Notes under the pieces: model-generated | What the model was told of the DNA's origin: nothing | The model's database searches: none | The model's input: only the letters and a program-made list of their open reading frames with translations | In this document: piece after piece, positions 25,834-35,214 of the stretch | Layout of the letters: each line of letters begins with the position of its first letter | Position numbering within the stretch: the stretch's first letter is position 1 | Position numbers and translations under genes: made by a program | Assembly: GCA_021173225.1 (NCBI GenBank) | Contig: JAJOLK010000020.1 | Span: 1 to 56,141, forward strand | From: Phycisphaerales bacterium PN19_bin_20 | Lineage (GTDB): Bacteria > Planctomycetota > Phycisphaerae > Phycisphaerales > UBA1924 | DNA length: 56,141 bases | Direction of reading: 5' to 3'

Positions 25834-26877
25834 ATGAGCCACCCGCTCGATCAGCTGCAGGCCGACGCACTCGCAAAGCTCGCCCAGGTCAACAGCGCCG
25901 CGGGCCTCGAGGCCTGGCGAGTCGCCTATCTAGGCACCAAGGGCCAGCTCAAGGCCGCGATGGGCGGCATCAAGGACGTCGCCCCGGCTGACAAACCCGC
26001 CTTCGGCGCCAGGCTCAACGCCGTCTCCAAGCTTGTGCAAGAGGCCTACGACGCCGCGGCGCTGGCACACGGCGGTGCCTCCAAGTCCGTCGCCGGACCG
26101 CAGGTAGACGTCACCGAGCCCGGGCGGGTGTACGCCGAGTCGCTCGGGCGCGGGCACATTATCACCCGCGTGCGTGACGAGCTGGTCGAGGTCTTCGCCC
26201 GCATGGGCTTCGCCGTCGCGCAGGGGCCAGAGCTCGAGGACGACACGCACAACTTCATCAAGCTCAACATCCCCCCGCACCACCCAGCGCGCGAGCCGAG
26301 CGACAACTTCTACGTTGACGACCCCGCCAAAGCAACCCAGCCCCGAATGATGCGCAGCCAGACCAGCACCGTGCAGGTCCGCGTCATGGAGCAGCGCGTC
26401 GCCGCCGGCGGCGGGCAGCTCCGCGAGCCCATCAAGGTCGTCAGTCCTGGGCGCGTCTACCGCCCCGACGCCGTGGACGCCACGCACAGCTTCATGTTCC
26501 ACCAGATCGAAGGCCTCTGCATCGATCGCCACGTCACGATGGTCGAGCTCAAGGCCACGTTGCTGCACTTCGCACGGGCCTACTTCGGGCCCGAGGCCGA
26601 GATCCGCCTGCGCCCAACCTTCTTCCCGTTCACCGAGCCCTCCGCCGAGCTTGACCTCAAGGTCCGCCTCCGCCCCGAGCAGCCCGTGCGCTGGATGGAG
26701 CTCGGCGGCTGCGGGATGGTCCACCCACGTGTGCTCGCCGCCAGCGGCATCGACCCCGAAGCGTGGTCTGGCTTCGCCTTCGGCTTCGGCATCGAACGCC
26801 TGGCCATGGGCAAGTACGCCATCCCCGACATCCGCATGCTCTTCGCCAACGACCTGCGGTTCCTCCGCCAGCTCTAA
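25834..26877 (+). CDS. pheS: Phenylalanyl-tRNA synthetase alpha subunit
   Basis: 347 residues, normal length. PheS is the catalytic class II subunit of the PheST tetramer. Motifs are present: DTHNFIKLNIPPHHPAR (motif 1 region), FMFHQIEGLCID (motif 2) and FGFGIERLAMGKYAIPDIR (motif 3). An N-terminal coiled-coil precedes them. The ATG at 25834 gives the family N-terminus. pheT usually follows; here the next gene is convergent on the other strand, so the beta subunit must be encoded elsewhere. Confidence 0.96.
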   Translation: MSHPLDQLQADALAKLAQVNSAAGLEAWRVAYLGTKGQLKAAMGGIKDVAPADKPAFGARLNAVSKLVQEAYDAAALAHGGASKSVAGPQVDVTEPGRVYAESLGRGHIITRVRDELVEVFARMGFAVAQGPELEDDTHNFIKLNIPPHHPAREPSDNFYVDDPAKATQPRMMRSQTSTVQVRVMEQRVAAGGGQLREPIKVVSPGRVYRPDAVDATHSFMFHQIEGLCIDRHVTMVELKATLLHFARAYFGPEAEIRLRPTFFPFTEPSAELDLKVRLRPEQPVRWMELGGCGMVHPRVLAASGIDPEAWSGFAFGFGIERLAMGKYAIPDIRMLFANDLRFLRQL

Positions 26878-26887
26878 GCGTTGCCGC

Positions 26888-27781
26888 TCAGGTCCGCGCA
26901 GGCATGCCCAACACGCCGCCGGTCCTGCAGGTGCTCCGCTCAAGCGTTGTCTGCGAGTGCCCCCCGGGCGCCGAGGCCTTCGAGCCCATCAGCGATGCTT
27001 CCGCGTGCCGGAGCAGCTCGGGCGTGTCCACACTCAGCGTCGCGCTCGTGCACAGCAGCGTCGTCAGCGTGAACGGCCGCTTGAGCGAGTCACGAAGCCG
27101 CGGCAGCTCAACGCGCAACGCATCCGCGACCCCTTGGGCCGCCGCCGCGTGCGTTCGAGGCATCACGATGATGAACTGCTCGTCATTCAGCCGGGCACAA
27201 AAGTCGCCCGCCCGGGCGCACTCGCGCATTGTGCTGACCACCAGCGCCGTGACCAGCACGCCATGCTCACGCCCGCCCCCCTTCGCGCTCGTCAGCGGCC
27301 TCTCAATGTCGATCAGCAGCATCGCCGAGGGCGGCGTCGAACTGTCGCTCAGCCGCCCAGGATCGCTCATCGCCAAATACAGGTCCTCGCGGCTCAAAAG
27401 CTCGATGGCGTCCTGTGGCTCATCGTCTTCCACGCTCGTCTGGTGCGACCGCAGCCGCGCGGTCATCCACCCGAAGGTCGCAAACACCAACATTCGACCG
27501 GCACCGTTGAACGCCAGCACCGCCAGGCCGTCACGTTCCTTGAGCGACGGGTCCAGCACCTGGGCCATGAACCACATAAGCGCGGCCACGAACACGATCC
27601 CAACCCACGCCCGCCCCCGCAGCAGCCACGCCGCGAGCCCGATCGGCCCAAGATAGAGCGGCAGCACCGACAAGTCACGCTTGAGGCTCTGCCCGACCCA
27701 CCAATCGAGCAAGCCCACCAGGCACAGCCCCAGCAGCGCGACGCCGACGACCACGATGGACCAGCGAGCTTGATATCTCAT
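26888..27781 (-). CDS. Membrane protein with degenerate GGDEF-like domain
   Basis: 297 residues. About four membrane segments (residues 9-28, 41-54, 57-78, 86-107) are followed by a cytosolic domain. That domain reads like a GGDEF fold (SAMLLIDIERP, then RAGDFCARLNDEQFIIVMPR and AAQGVADALRVEL). The signature is LNDEQF instead of GGDEF, and the GH..GD loop is not recognisable, so diguanylate cyclase activity is unlikely. It may sense or bind rather than synthesise c-di-GMP; that is inference. Convergent with pheS (10 bp apart). It could also be an unrelated nucleotidyl-cyclase-like fold. Confidence 0.6.
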   Translation of the reverse strand: MRYQARWSIVVVGVALLGLCLVGLLDWWVGQSLKRDLSVLPLYLGPIGLAAWLLRGRAWVGIVFVAALMWFMAQVLDPSLKERDGLAVLAFNGAGRMLVFATFGWMTARLRSHQTSVEDDEPQDAIELLSREDLYLAMSDPGRLSDSSTPPSAMLLIDIERPLTSAKGGGREHGVLVTALVVSTMRECARAGDFCARLNDEQFIIVMPRTHAAAAQGVADALRVELPRLRDSLKRPFTLTTLLCTSATLSVDTPELLRHAEASLMGSKASAPGGHSQTTLERSTCRTGGVLGMPART

Positions 27782-28005
27782 CGAAGAGCTTCCGCGTCAA
27801 GACGTTGCCCGGGCCGTCGGGCCTCTTCACCCGCGACCGAGGAGCCAAATATATCAGCGTTTGAAGGCAAGGCCGTCACCCGACAATCCATCCGTTCTTT
27901 ATCTCACGCCGTCCCGCCGCTTGCAGAACGCAAAGCGGGCGATCCCAGCCCGATAATTGGTGTTGCAACTTGCGCACCGCTCATGGCGTCACAACTCCCC
28001 AAACC

Positions 28006-30171
28006 CTACGGCTTCACGCCCAGCACCGCGCTCCGCGCCTCGATCTCCGCCGTCAACGCGTCCACAAACCTCTCCAGCGGCATCGCGCCCGCGTCCTTCT
28101 CTACACCACGCACCCGCAGGCTGATCATGCCTTGCTCCGCGTCGCGCGGGCCGACAATCGCCATGTACGGGATCTTCATCTCCGCCGCCACCTTGATCTT
28201 GCCCTGCACGCGGTCGTTGCCGTCGTCCAGCGTCGCGCGCACGCCCTTGGCCTTCAGCGCCGCGACCACCTTCTGCGCGTACTCGTTGGTCTTCTCGCTG
28301 ATCGGCAGCACCCGAACCTGCTCGGGGCTCAGCCACGTCGGGAACGCGCCCGCAAAGTGCTCGATCAGCACGCCCGTGAAACGCTCCATGCTGCCAAACG
28401 GCGCACGATGGATCATCACCGGCGTGTGCGGCTTGTTGTCCGCCCCCGTGTAGCTCAGGCCAAACCGCACCGGCAACTGATAGTCCACCTGCACCGTCCC
28501 AAGCTGCCACTCCCGACCGATCACGTCCTTGACCACAAAGTCGATCTTCGGCCCGTAAAACGCCGCCTCGCCCGGCTCCTCACTAAACGCCACGCCCAGG
28601 CTCTTTGCCGCGTTGCGACACGCGTTCTCCGCCTTGTCCCACGCCTCCGGCGCGCCGGTGTACTTCTTGCCGTCCGCGTTGCGCAGGCCCACGCGCACGC
28701 GATAGTTGTCCATCTTCAGCGTGCCCAGCACGATCTTGACCAAACTCAAGCAGCCGAGCACCTCCTGCGCAACCTGATCTTCCGTGCAGAACAGGTGCGC
28801 ATCGTCCTGCGTGAAGCCGCGCACACGCGTCAGGCCGTTCAGCTCGCCAGACTGCTCCCAGCGATAAACCGTGCCAAACTCCGCCAAACGAACCGGCAGG
28901 TCTCGGTACGAGTACGCACGGCTCGCAAAGATCTTGATGTGATGCGGGCAGTTCATCGGCTTGAGCATGAAGCCCTCGATGAGCTTGTCATCAGCTACCA
29001 CGCGGTCGGGCGTGATCGTCTGCTTCTGCGTCCGCTCGTTGATCGTCGCCGCCAGCCGTGCGCTCACACCCTCCACCCGGTGCATCATATCGCTGCACGA
29101 ACACCCGGTCTTGGCCAGCTCCTCCAGCGCCTCGCGCTCGATCACCGGCGCAAACTGACTCTCTTTGTAGTACGGAAAGTGCCCGCTGGTCTTGTACAGC
29201 TCAAGCCTGCCGATGTGCGGCGTAAAGACCTGAGAATACCCCTGCTTCACCAGCTCCTCGCTGATGAACTTCTGAAGCTGATCGCGCAGAACGCCGCCGT
29301 TGGGCGTCCAAAGGATCAACCCCTGCCCCACCGCCTCATCAATATGAAACAGATGCAACTGCTTGCCCAGCACGCGGTGGTCGCGCTTGGCCGCCTCTTC
29401 CTTCAAAGCGAAGTACGCGTCCATCTCCGCCTGCGTGGCGAACGCCGTGCCGTAGACCCGCGTCAGCCGGTCGCTGTTCTCATCGCCATGCCAGAACGAC
29501 GACGCCAGCGACAGCACCTTGATCGCGCCAACGCGCCCCGTGCTCGGCACGTGCGGCCCGCGGCAAAGGTCCTCGAAGTTCTTCCCCGGTTCGCCCGTGG
29601 CATAGAACGTCAGCGCGGCGTTCGCATCGGCCTTGATCGCGCGCTGCGCATTATCCACCTTGTACTTGTTGCCCTCGCCCGCCAGCCGCGCCAAGCACGC
29701 CTCGCGTGCCTGCTCATACCGCGTGAACTTCCGATCCTCCTCCACGATGCTCTTCATCTCCGCCTCGATCGCCGCAAAGTCGCCCTCGCGTAGCGGACGG
29801 CTCTCGGGGAACCTGATGTCGTAGTAAAACTTGTCTTCCAGCGGCGGTCCGTAGACAAGCTGCGCCTCAGGCACCACCCGCTGGATCGCCTCCGCCATGA
29901 TGTGCGCCGCCGAGTGCCGCACCAGGTACAGCGCGTCGGCGCTCACGCCGCCGTCACGCGCCTTGTACGTCACGACACTCACGCTCGCATCGCCCTGGAT
30001 CACCGTGCCCAGATCGCGCAGCTCGCCATTGACCTTGACCCCCAGCGCGTCCTTGGCCAGGCGGCTGCCGATCTTCTCGGCCACCTGCAGGCCCGTCACC
30101 GGCCCGTCAAACGGAATCTGTTTGCCGTCGGGAAGGGTGATCGTGACCGGCTTGTTCACTGGCTGCAACAT
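28006..30171 (-). CDS. thrS: Threonyl-tRNA synthetase
   Basis: 721 residues, longer than the usual 640. The TGS domain is at the N-terminus. The editing domain carries HSAAH (86-90) and CRGPH (203-207). The class II core shows MNCPHH (406-411), YRWEQSGELNGLTRVRGFTQDD and HRAPFGSMERF, and the anticodon domain follows. About 55 residues (343-398) are inserted between YKTSGHFPYYKESQF and LKPMNCPHH. The ATG at 30171 gives the family N-terminus; the frame is open 19 codons further upstream. No leader (T-box) was seen. Confidence 0.95.
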   Translation of the reverse strand: MLQPVNKPVTITLPDGKQIPFDGPVTGLQVAEKIGSRLAKDALGVKVNGELRDLGTVIQGDASVSVVTYKARDGGVSADALYLVRHSAAHIMAEAIQRVVPEAQLVYGPPLEDKFYYDIRFPESRPLREGDFAAIEAEMKSIVEEDRKFTRYEQAREACLARLAGEGNKYKVDNAQRAIKADANAALTFYATGEPGKNFEDLCRGPHVPSTGRVGAIKVLSLASSFWHGDENSDRLTRVYGTAFATQAEMDAYFALKEEAAKRDHRVLGKQLHLFHIDEAVGQGLILWTPNGGVLRDQLQKFISEELVKQGYSQVFTPHIGRLELYKTSGHFPYYKESQFAPVIEREALEELAKTGCSCSDMMHRVEGVSARLAATINERTQKQTITPDRVVADDKLIEGFMLKPMNCPHHIKIFASRAYSYRDLPVRLAEFGTVYRWEQSGELNGLTRVRGFTQDDAHLFCTEDQVAQEVLGCLSLVKIVLGTLKMDNYRVRVGLRNADGKKYTGAPEAWDKAENACRNAAKSLGVAFSEEPGEAAFYGPKIDFVVKDVIGREWQLGTVQVDYQLPVRFGLSYTGADNKPHTPVMIHRAPFGSMERFTGVLIEHFAGAFPTWLSPEQVRVLPISEKTNEYAQKVVAALKAKGVRATLDDGNDRVQGKIKVAAEMKIPYMAIVGPRDAEQGMISLRVRGVEKDAGAMPLERFVDALTAEIEARSAVLGVKP

Positions 30172-30234
30172 AGGGCCAGAGGATACGCCCCCAGCCACCC
30201 CGCCCCGGCCTTCAGCTTCGACCCCCACGCCCGC

Positions 30235-30519
30235 TCAGCCCTTGCGGCTCAGGTTCCGCGGCAACGTCTTGGCTGCCCGCCGCTTCGCTTCGGCGCTCGC
30301 CTTGGCCATCCCCGCGCTGGCCCGTGCCGCGCTCGCGCGTGCCGCCGACTGCGCGTCAATCTCCTGCCGGGCACCGTTGATGTGCGAGGGCTCAGCCCGG
30401 CTGCCGCCATGCGGATTGCTCGTCGGTGACCTCTCCTTCTTCCCACTCATGCCGCCCGTAGGCCCGGACCGACCCATGCCACCGCTCCCGCCACCCTGCT
30501 GATTGCTCGTGCCGGACAT
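30235..30519 (-). CDS. Small basic low-complexity protein, hypothetical
   Basis: 94 residues if started at 30519, where AGGA lies about 8 bp upstream; ATG codons at 30528 and 30594 are alternatives. The N-terminal half is Gly/Ser/Met-rich. The C-terminal half is a likely helix rich in Ala, Arg and Lys (SAARASAARASAGMAKASAEA, then KRRAAKTLPRN). No family is recognised. It stands directly upstream of thrS on the same strand. The composition allows that it is not a gene. Confidence 0.4.
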   Translation of the reverse strand: MSGTSNQQGGGSGGMGRSGPTGGMSGKKERSPTSNPHGGSRAEPSHINGARQEIDAQSAARASAARASAGMAKASAEAKRRAAKTLPRNLSRKG

Positions 30520-30851
30520 GCTCGCCATCCTGTTCTTGAAGTGGGCCCACCGCGGCGTCCGTCCGACACTCCAACCCGACCGCCGCAACATCACCCGCCG
30601 ATTCTACGAGCCCTCGGCACGCCCGGTTCGCGAGCAACTTCTGCCGTCGTCGCCACAGCACTCTTCCTCGCCGCGATACCCGCCGCCATACCCGCCGCCA
30701 CACCCGCCCACATTCCAGCGGCCAACATGCCCACAGCATGCCGCCAGCTCGCGCTCCAGCCGCGGCATAACGACTCGCGCACCGCGCACCACCGCTCAAC
30801 CGCCGCTTCCCCCGCGCCCCACGCGCCCCCCAGGCCCGGTACACTCGGCCC
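30520..30851. other. Divergent intergenic region, no gene
   Basis: 332 bp between the small basic protein and the methyltransferase-nuclease gene. It is C-rich on the plus strand. A short 12-bp repeat ATACCCGCCGCC occurs at 30676-30687 and 30688-30699, with a variant after. No promoter is called. Confidence 0.4.
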
Positions 30852-32492
30852 ATGGCCAAAACGCCCCAGCCGCCAGAGCCGACGCCCGTTTCGCCCCAGC
30901 CCGTTCCACCCCAGCCCGACGGCTCATCGGCCACAAACAACGCTCAACCCGCCAAAGTCAAGCGCAAGCCCCGCGCCGCGCCCGGCGAGAGTGCCACCGC
31001 CGCGCCCGCCGCCCCGCGTGCCACACCGCCCGCAAAGTCAGGCCGCCCGTCCGCCCTCATTGATACCCGCGTGATCTACTGCGGCGACAACCTCGAACAA
31101 CTCGCCAAACTCCCCGACGCCTGCATAGACCTGGTCTATATCGACCCGCCGTTCAACTCCAACCGCAACTACGAGGTCTTCTGGGGCGAGAGCAAGGAGA
31201 AGCGGTCATTCGACGACCGCCACGCCAGCACCCAGGCCTACATCGACTACATGCGCCCGCGCTGCCAGCAGCTCGCGCGGGTGCTCAAGAAGACCGGCTC
31301 GTTCTACTACCACTGCGACGATCACGCTTCGCACTACGTCAAGGTGATGCTGGATCAATTGTTCGGGCACCAGTACTTCCAGAACGAGATCGCGTGGAAG
31401 CGCACGGGCGCGCGCGGCGACGGCTTTGCGTGGAATCAGTTGCACGACACGCTATTTCTTTACAGCAAATCTGCCGAGTTCACCTTCCACCGGCAGTTTG
31501 AGGAGTATAGCGACGAGTATCTTGAGACGAAGTATCGTTACGACGACGGGGACGGCCGGAAGTACCGCCTAGACAACATGACGAGCCCGAATCCGCGACC
31601 GAATATGATGTACGAGTGGAACGGGCACGCTTCGCCCGACAAGGGATGGCGCTATTCCAAAGAGACGATGGCCGAGCTCGACGCCGAGGGTCGCATCTGG
31701 TATCCGAAGGACAAGTCCAAGCGACCGCAGCTGAAGCGATACCTTGCGGAAATGCAGGGCATCCCGATGGGAAGCGTCTGGACCGACGTCGCGCCCATCA
31801 ACTCGCAGGCGATGGAACGCCTCGGCTACCCCACCCAAAAGCCCCTCGCTCTTCTCGAACGCATCGTCAACGCCAGCAGCAACCCCAACGACATCGTCCT
31901 CGACGCCTTCTGCGGCTGCGGCACCGCCCTCGTCGCCGCCCAGAACCTCGGCCGTCAGTGGATCGGCATCGACATCTCGCCCACCGCCTGCCGCGTCATG
32001 GCCAAACGCCTGCGCGATGTCTGCAAGATGCGCGAGAGCGAGCCCGGCCACCGCGCCCGCGACCCCAAAAACTTCATCGTCCGCGACCTGCCCTGGACCA
32101 TCGCCAAGCTCAAGGCCATCCCGCCCTTCGAGTTCGAAAACTGGGCCGTCATCGCCCTCGGCGGCATCCCCAACAAGGTCCAAGTTGGCGACATGGGCAT
32201 CGACGGCCGCATCTTCCCCGTCGGCACCAAGCCCGAGGACAAGCACAGCATGTTCGCCGGCGACTGGTTCCCCGTCCAGGTCAAGCAGACCGACCGCGTC
32301 GGCCGTCCCGATATAGACCAGTTTGAGGCCGTCATGGCGCGTGAAGACCGCCAGCGCGGCTTCGTCGTCGCCTTCGGCTACACCTCCGACGCCGAGTCCG
32401 AGGCCGCCGCCTTCCACAAACGCACCGGGCGCGTCATCAAGCTCATCAGCGTGCAAGAGATCCTCGACGAGCAGCACGTCGCCCGCCTCTAG
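30852..32492 (+). CDS. Site-specific DNA methyltransferase fused to an Mrr-like nuclease domain
   Basis: 546 residues. After a Pro/Ala-rich N-terminal stretch (1-65) comes an amino-methyltransferase of the beta order: catalytic DPPF at 98-101 first, the SAM-binding motif DAFCGCGT at 351-358 later, with PTQKP just before it. From about 425 a second domain follows with GDMGIDG (Asp451) and QVK (476-478). This is the Asp...Gln-x-Lys pattern of Mrr-type PD-(D/E)XK nucleases. The frame is continuous. No separate specificity subunit, helicase or ATPase is nearby. The target sequence and whether it cuts cannot be read from the sequence. nrdR follows after 47 bp. Confidence 0.85.
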   Translation: MAKTPQPPEPTPVSPQPVPPQPDGSSATNNAQPAKVKRKPRAAPGESATAAPAAPRATPPAKSGRPSALIDTRVIYCGDNLEQLAKLPDACIDLVYIDPPFNSNRNYEVFWGESKEKRSFDDRHASTQAYIDYMRPRCQQLARVLKKTGSFYYHCDDHASHYVKVMLDQLFGHQYFQNEIAWKRTGARGDGFAWNQLHDTLFLYSKSAEFTFHRQFEEYSDEYLETKYRYDDGDGRKYRLDNMTSPNPRPNMMYEWNGHASPDKGWRYSKETMAELDAEGRIWYPKDKSKRPQLKRYLAEMQGIPMGSVWTDVAPINSQAMERLGYPTQKPLALLERIVNASSNPNDIVLDAFCGCGTALVAAQNLGRQWIGIDISPTACRVMAKRLRDVCKMRESEPGHRARDPKNFIVRDLPWTIAKLKAIPPFEFENWAVIALGGIPNKVQVGDMGIDGRIFPVGTKPEDKHSMFAGDWFPVQVKQTDRVGRPDIDQFEAVMAREDRQRGFVVAFGYTSDAESEAAAFHKRTGRVIKLISVQEILDEQHVARL

Positions 32493-32539
32493 CCCCCCGC
32501 GTCCCACCCGCTCTCCGCCCACGCGTACCCTCACACCGC

Positions 32540-33034
32540 GTGATCTGCCCCTTCTGCAAGCTCAACGACGACAAGGTCATCGACAGCCGCAGCACCGACG
32601 GCGGCGCTGTCATCCGCCGCCGACGCGAGTGCCTCAAGTGCGCTAAACGCTTCACCACCTACGAACGCGCCGAAGAGCTCGCCCGCATCACCGTCGTCAA
32701 AAAAGACCTCCGCCGAGAGACCTTCGACCGCGACAAGCTCATGCGCGGCATCCGCTCCGCCTTCGGCAAACGCCCCGTCAGCGAAGAAACCAAGCTCCGC
32801 GTCGTCACCGACGTTGAAGAATCCCTCTACCGCGACTTTGACCGCGAGGTTGACAGCGTCGAGATCGGCAAGCGCGTCTGCGAAAAACTCAAGGTCGTCG
32901 ATGAGGTCGCCTACATCCGCTTCGCCAGCGTCTACCACCAGTTCCGTGACGTCACCGAGCTGGCCAATGAGCTCGCCACGCTCCTTAACCGCCCTAAGGA
33001 CGTCAAAGATCAGGGCAAGCTCTTCGGGCAGTGA
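32540..33034 (+). CDS. nrdR: Transcriptional repressor NrdR
   Basis: 164 residues. NrdR is the ATP/dATP-sensing repressor of ribonucleotide reductase genes. A zinc ribbon is at the N-terminus (CPFC ... CLKC), and an ATP-cone covers the rest (ITVVKKDLRRETFDRDKLMRGI onward). The start is GTG at 32540, giving MICPFC. No ribonucleotide reductase gene is in the window, so its targets lie elsewhere. It is transcribed with the upstream methyltransferase gene, possibly by read-through. Confidence 0.95.
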   Translation: MICPFCKLNDDKVIDSRSTDGGAVIRRRRECLKCAKRFTTYERAEELARITVVKKDLRRETFDRDKLMRGIRSAFGKRPVSEETKLRVVTDVEESLYRDFDREVDSVEIGKRVCEKLKVVDEVAYIRFASVYHQFRDVTELANELATLLNRPKDVKDQGKLFGQ

Positions 33035-33058
33035 CGCTGCCTCCGGTAGACTTTCGCC

Positions 33059-34663
33059 ATGAAGCGATCCGCAAACCCTCAGCCCGCCCGCTGCTCGCTC
33101 TATCTCGGGGTCTTGCTGCTGGCGTGCACGCTGGCCCCCGCACACGCCGCCCCGACTGACGCGCCGCTGGCAACCGAGCCCGCCCCCGCACAGCCCGCCC
33201 CCACGGCACCAACCGCCGCAACACCCGTTGCGGAATTTCCTTCGCGTTGGAGCGGCCCGCTGCACGCGGGGCCCCAAACATTGACGGTCGACCTTCGCGT
33301 CACCTCACCCACCGAGGCCACGCTCTCGATCATCGAGCAGAACCTCGCTGACGCGCCGCTCAAGGCCGTCCAGATCACCGACACGCAGATGAGCTTCCGC
33401 CTGCTCGTGCCCCCGATGCCCGCCGCCGCCGCCGCTGACTTCGCGCTCAAGATCAGCCTCGACGGCCGTACCGCCGAGGGCACCATGACCCAGGGCGGCG
33501 CTCGCCTCCCGATCACCCTCAAACGCCTTGAGTCCGGCCAGGCCGCCGCCGTCCTCAACCGTCCGCAGCACCCCAAGGCACCATTCCCTTACGAAGCCAC
33601 CGACGTCACCTTCCCCAACCCCGACACCGGCGGCACCCTCGCTGGCACCCTCACCTTCCCGCGCGCCGACGCGAACACGCGCGGCAAACTCACCGCCGTC
33701 GTCCTCATCAGCGGCAGCGGCCCCCAAGACCGCGACGGCACAATCCTGGGCCACAAGCCCTTCTATGTCCTGGCCGACGCGCTGACCCGCGCAGGCATCG
33801 CCGTCCTTCGGGTTGATGACCCCGGCGTTGGCGCGAGCACCAACCCCTACACGAGTCATGGCAGCAAGCTGCCGCCCACCACAGACGTCTTTGTCACCGA
33901 CGCCCTCGCCGCCGTCGCATTCCTGAAGGAACAGCCACGCATCGACCCCGCCCGCATCGGCCTGATCGGCCATAGCGAGGGCGGCGTCATCGCTCCCATG
34001 GCCGCCGTCCGCTCCAAGGACGTCGCCTTCATCGTCATGCTCGCCGGCACCGGCGTCAACGGGCGCGAGGTCCTGGTCTCGCAACTCGCCGCACTCGACC
34101 GAGCAAGCAAGACGCCAATGCAAGAGGCCCATCAGGGCGCAGCGTTCCAAGCCTGGCTGTTGGAACTGCTCGCCTCAGACCTTTCCGACGAACAGCTCAA
34201 GGCCACCCTCGCCAAGCTTGCGGCCGACGGCGGCACCGACACGCTGCGCTTCAACCACCCACAGCGAACCGCGCTACTCGACCCCACCACTATCTCACCG
34301 TGGCTCCGCAGCTTCGTCAAGCTCGACCCCGCCCTCGCGCTCCGCCAAGTCTCCGTCCCCGTGCTCGTACTGCAAGGCGGGCTTGACTGTCAGGTCGTCG
34401 CCGAGGTCAACCTCCCCGCCATCACCCGTGCGCTGCTGCAGCCGCGCATTGGCACTCCCGTCCCGGATGTCACCGTCCGACTCCTGCCTGCACTCAACCA
34501 CCTGCTCCAGCCGGCCGTCAGCGGCGCACCAGATGAATACGCAGCCATCGAGACCACCATCGATCCCGAAGCGCTCAGCACAATTGTTCAATGGACCGTC
34601 GCTCGCGCGGCGTCCATCCCACCCGCGCCAGCCGCCCCCGGCAGCCCGCCCGCAAGGCCCTGA
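33059..34663 (+). CDS. Secreted alpha/beta hydrolase
   Basis: 534 residues. The signal peptide (to about residue 30, AHA cleavage site; LLAC at 20-23 could also be a lipobox) and a Pro/Ala linker are followed by a beta-rich domain (about 60-160). The alpha/beta hydrolase domain comes next: SGSGPQDRDG oxyanion region (218-227), nucleophile Ser306 in GHSEGG, likely Asp in GGLDCQ and His in LNHLLQ. A Pro-rich tail ends it. The layout resembles periplasmic esterase/peptidase-like hydrolases; the substrate is unknown. It starts 24 bp after nrdR. Confidence 0.85.
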   Translation: MKRSANPQPARCSLYLGVLLLACTLAPAHAAPTDAPLATEPAPAQPAPTAPTAATPVAEFPSRWSGPLHAGPQTLTVDLRVTSPTEATLSIIEQNLADAPLKAVQITDTQMSFRLLVPPMPAAAAADFALKISLDGRTAEGTMTQGGARLPITLKRLESGQAAAVLNRPQHPKAPFPYEATDVTFPNPDTGGTLAGTLTFPRADANTRGKLTAVVLISGSGPQDRDGTILGHKPFYVLADALTRAGIAVLRVDDPGVGASTNPYTSHGSKLPPTTDVFVTDALAAVAFLKEQPRIDPARIGLIGHSEGGVIAPMAAVRSKDVAFIVMLAGTGVNGREVLVSQLAALDRASKTPMQEAHQGAAFQAWLLELLASDLSDEQLKATLAKLAADGGTDTLRFNHPQRTALLDPTTISPWLRSFVKLDPALALRQVSVPVLVLQGGLDCQVVAEVNLPAITRALLQPRIGTPVPDVTVRLLPALNHLLQPAVSGAPDEYAAIETTIDPEALSTIVQWTVARAASIPPAPAAPGSPPARP

Positions 34664-34731
34664 GCGAGCCGCTTGTTACTCCAACCCGCCACGCGAAGCC
34701 CCCCACCCACTCGCCCACTCGCCAGCGAAAC

Positions 34732-35214
34732 TCACTCACTGTGCTTGGGCAGCTCGGCCTCACCCAGCAGGCGATACTCCTTGCGCCGCAGGATCTGCCC
34801 CGCCAGCGTCAAGTCGTCCACCGCCAGCACGATGCACGACACCCCAAGGTGCCAGCCCATCAGCGGGTACGCAAACCGGATCGACAGCTCGGCCCGCAGC
34901 AGGTGCTCGCACATCCCCGTCAGCGAGTGCCCCTGGTCAAGGCACACCACCAGCACCTCGCTCTCCATAAACGGCAGCTTCTGGTCCAGCAAGATCTGCC
35001 GCGCCGCCGCCGCCATGTTCGGCACAATCCTGATCACCGCGTGGTCGCTCGCCTCATGCACCGCCATCGCGCATATCCGCACATGGCTCTCGTCAAACCC
35101 GCGCGTCATCTCGTGCAGCCTCCCAACCCGATTCGCCAGGAAGATCGAGAACTGCGTGACCGTCGGGTTGGTATACCCGCGCGAGGTCTCGACGGGTGTT
35201 GGCGCTTGCGACAT
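34732..35214 (-). CDS. Double ACT-domain protein
   Basis: 160 residues with two ACT-like units: TQFSIFLANRVGRLHEMTRG ... HAVIRIVPN, then SEVLVVCLDQGHSLTGMCEHL ... CIVLAVDD. ACT domains bind amino acids or other small ligands. No catalytic domain is attached, so it resembles stand-alone ACT regulators. It lies downstream of iscSUA on the same strand but beyond a terminator, so it is probably transcribed separately. Confidence 0.8.
   Translation of the reverse strand: MSQAPTPVETSRGYTNPTVTQFSIFLANRVGRLHEMTRGFDESHVRICAMAVHEASDHAVIRIVPNMAAAARQILLDQKLPFMESEVLVVCLDQGHSLTGMCEHLLRAELSIRFAYPLMGWHLGVSCIVLAVDDLTLAGQILRRKEYRLLGEAELPKHSE

Noticed and set aside
27970..29793. 607-residue plus-strand open frame opposite thrS
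   Set aside because: It is an antisense shadow of the high-GC thrS gene, with Arg/His/Leu-rich composition and no motif. The same reasoning excludes long frames opposite iscS, rpoA, pheS and the permeases.
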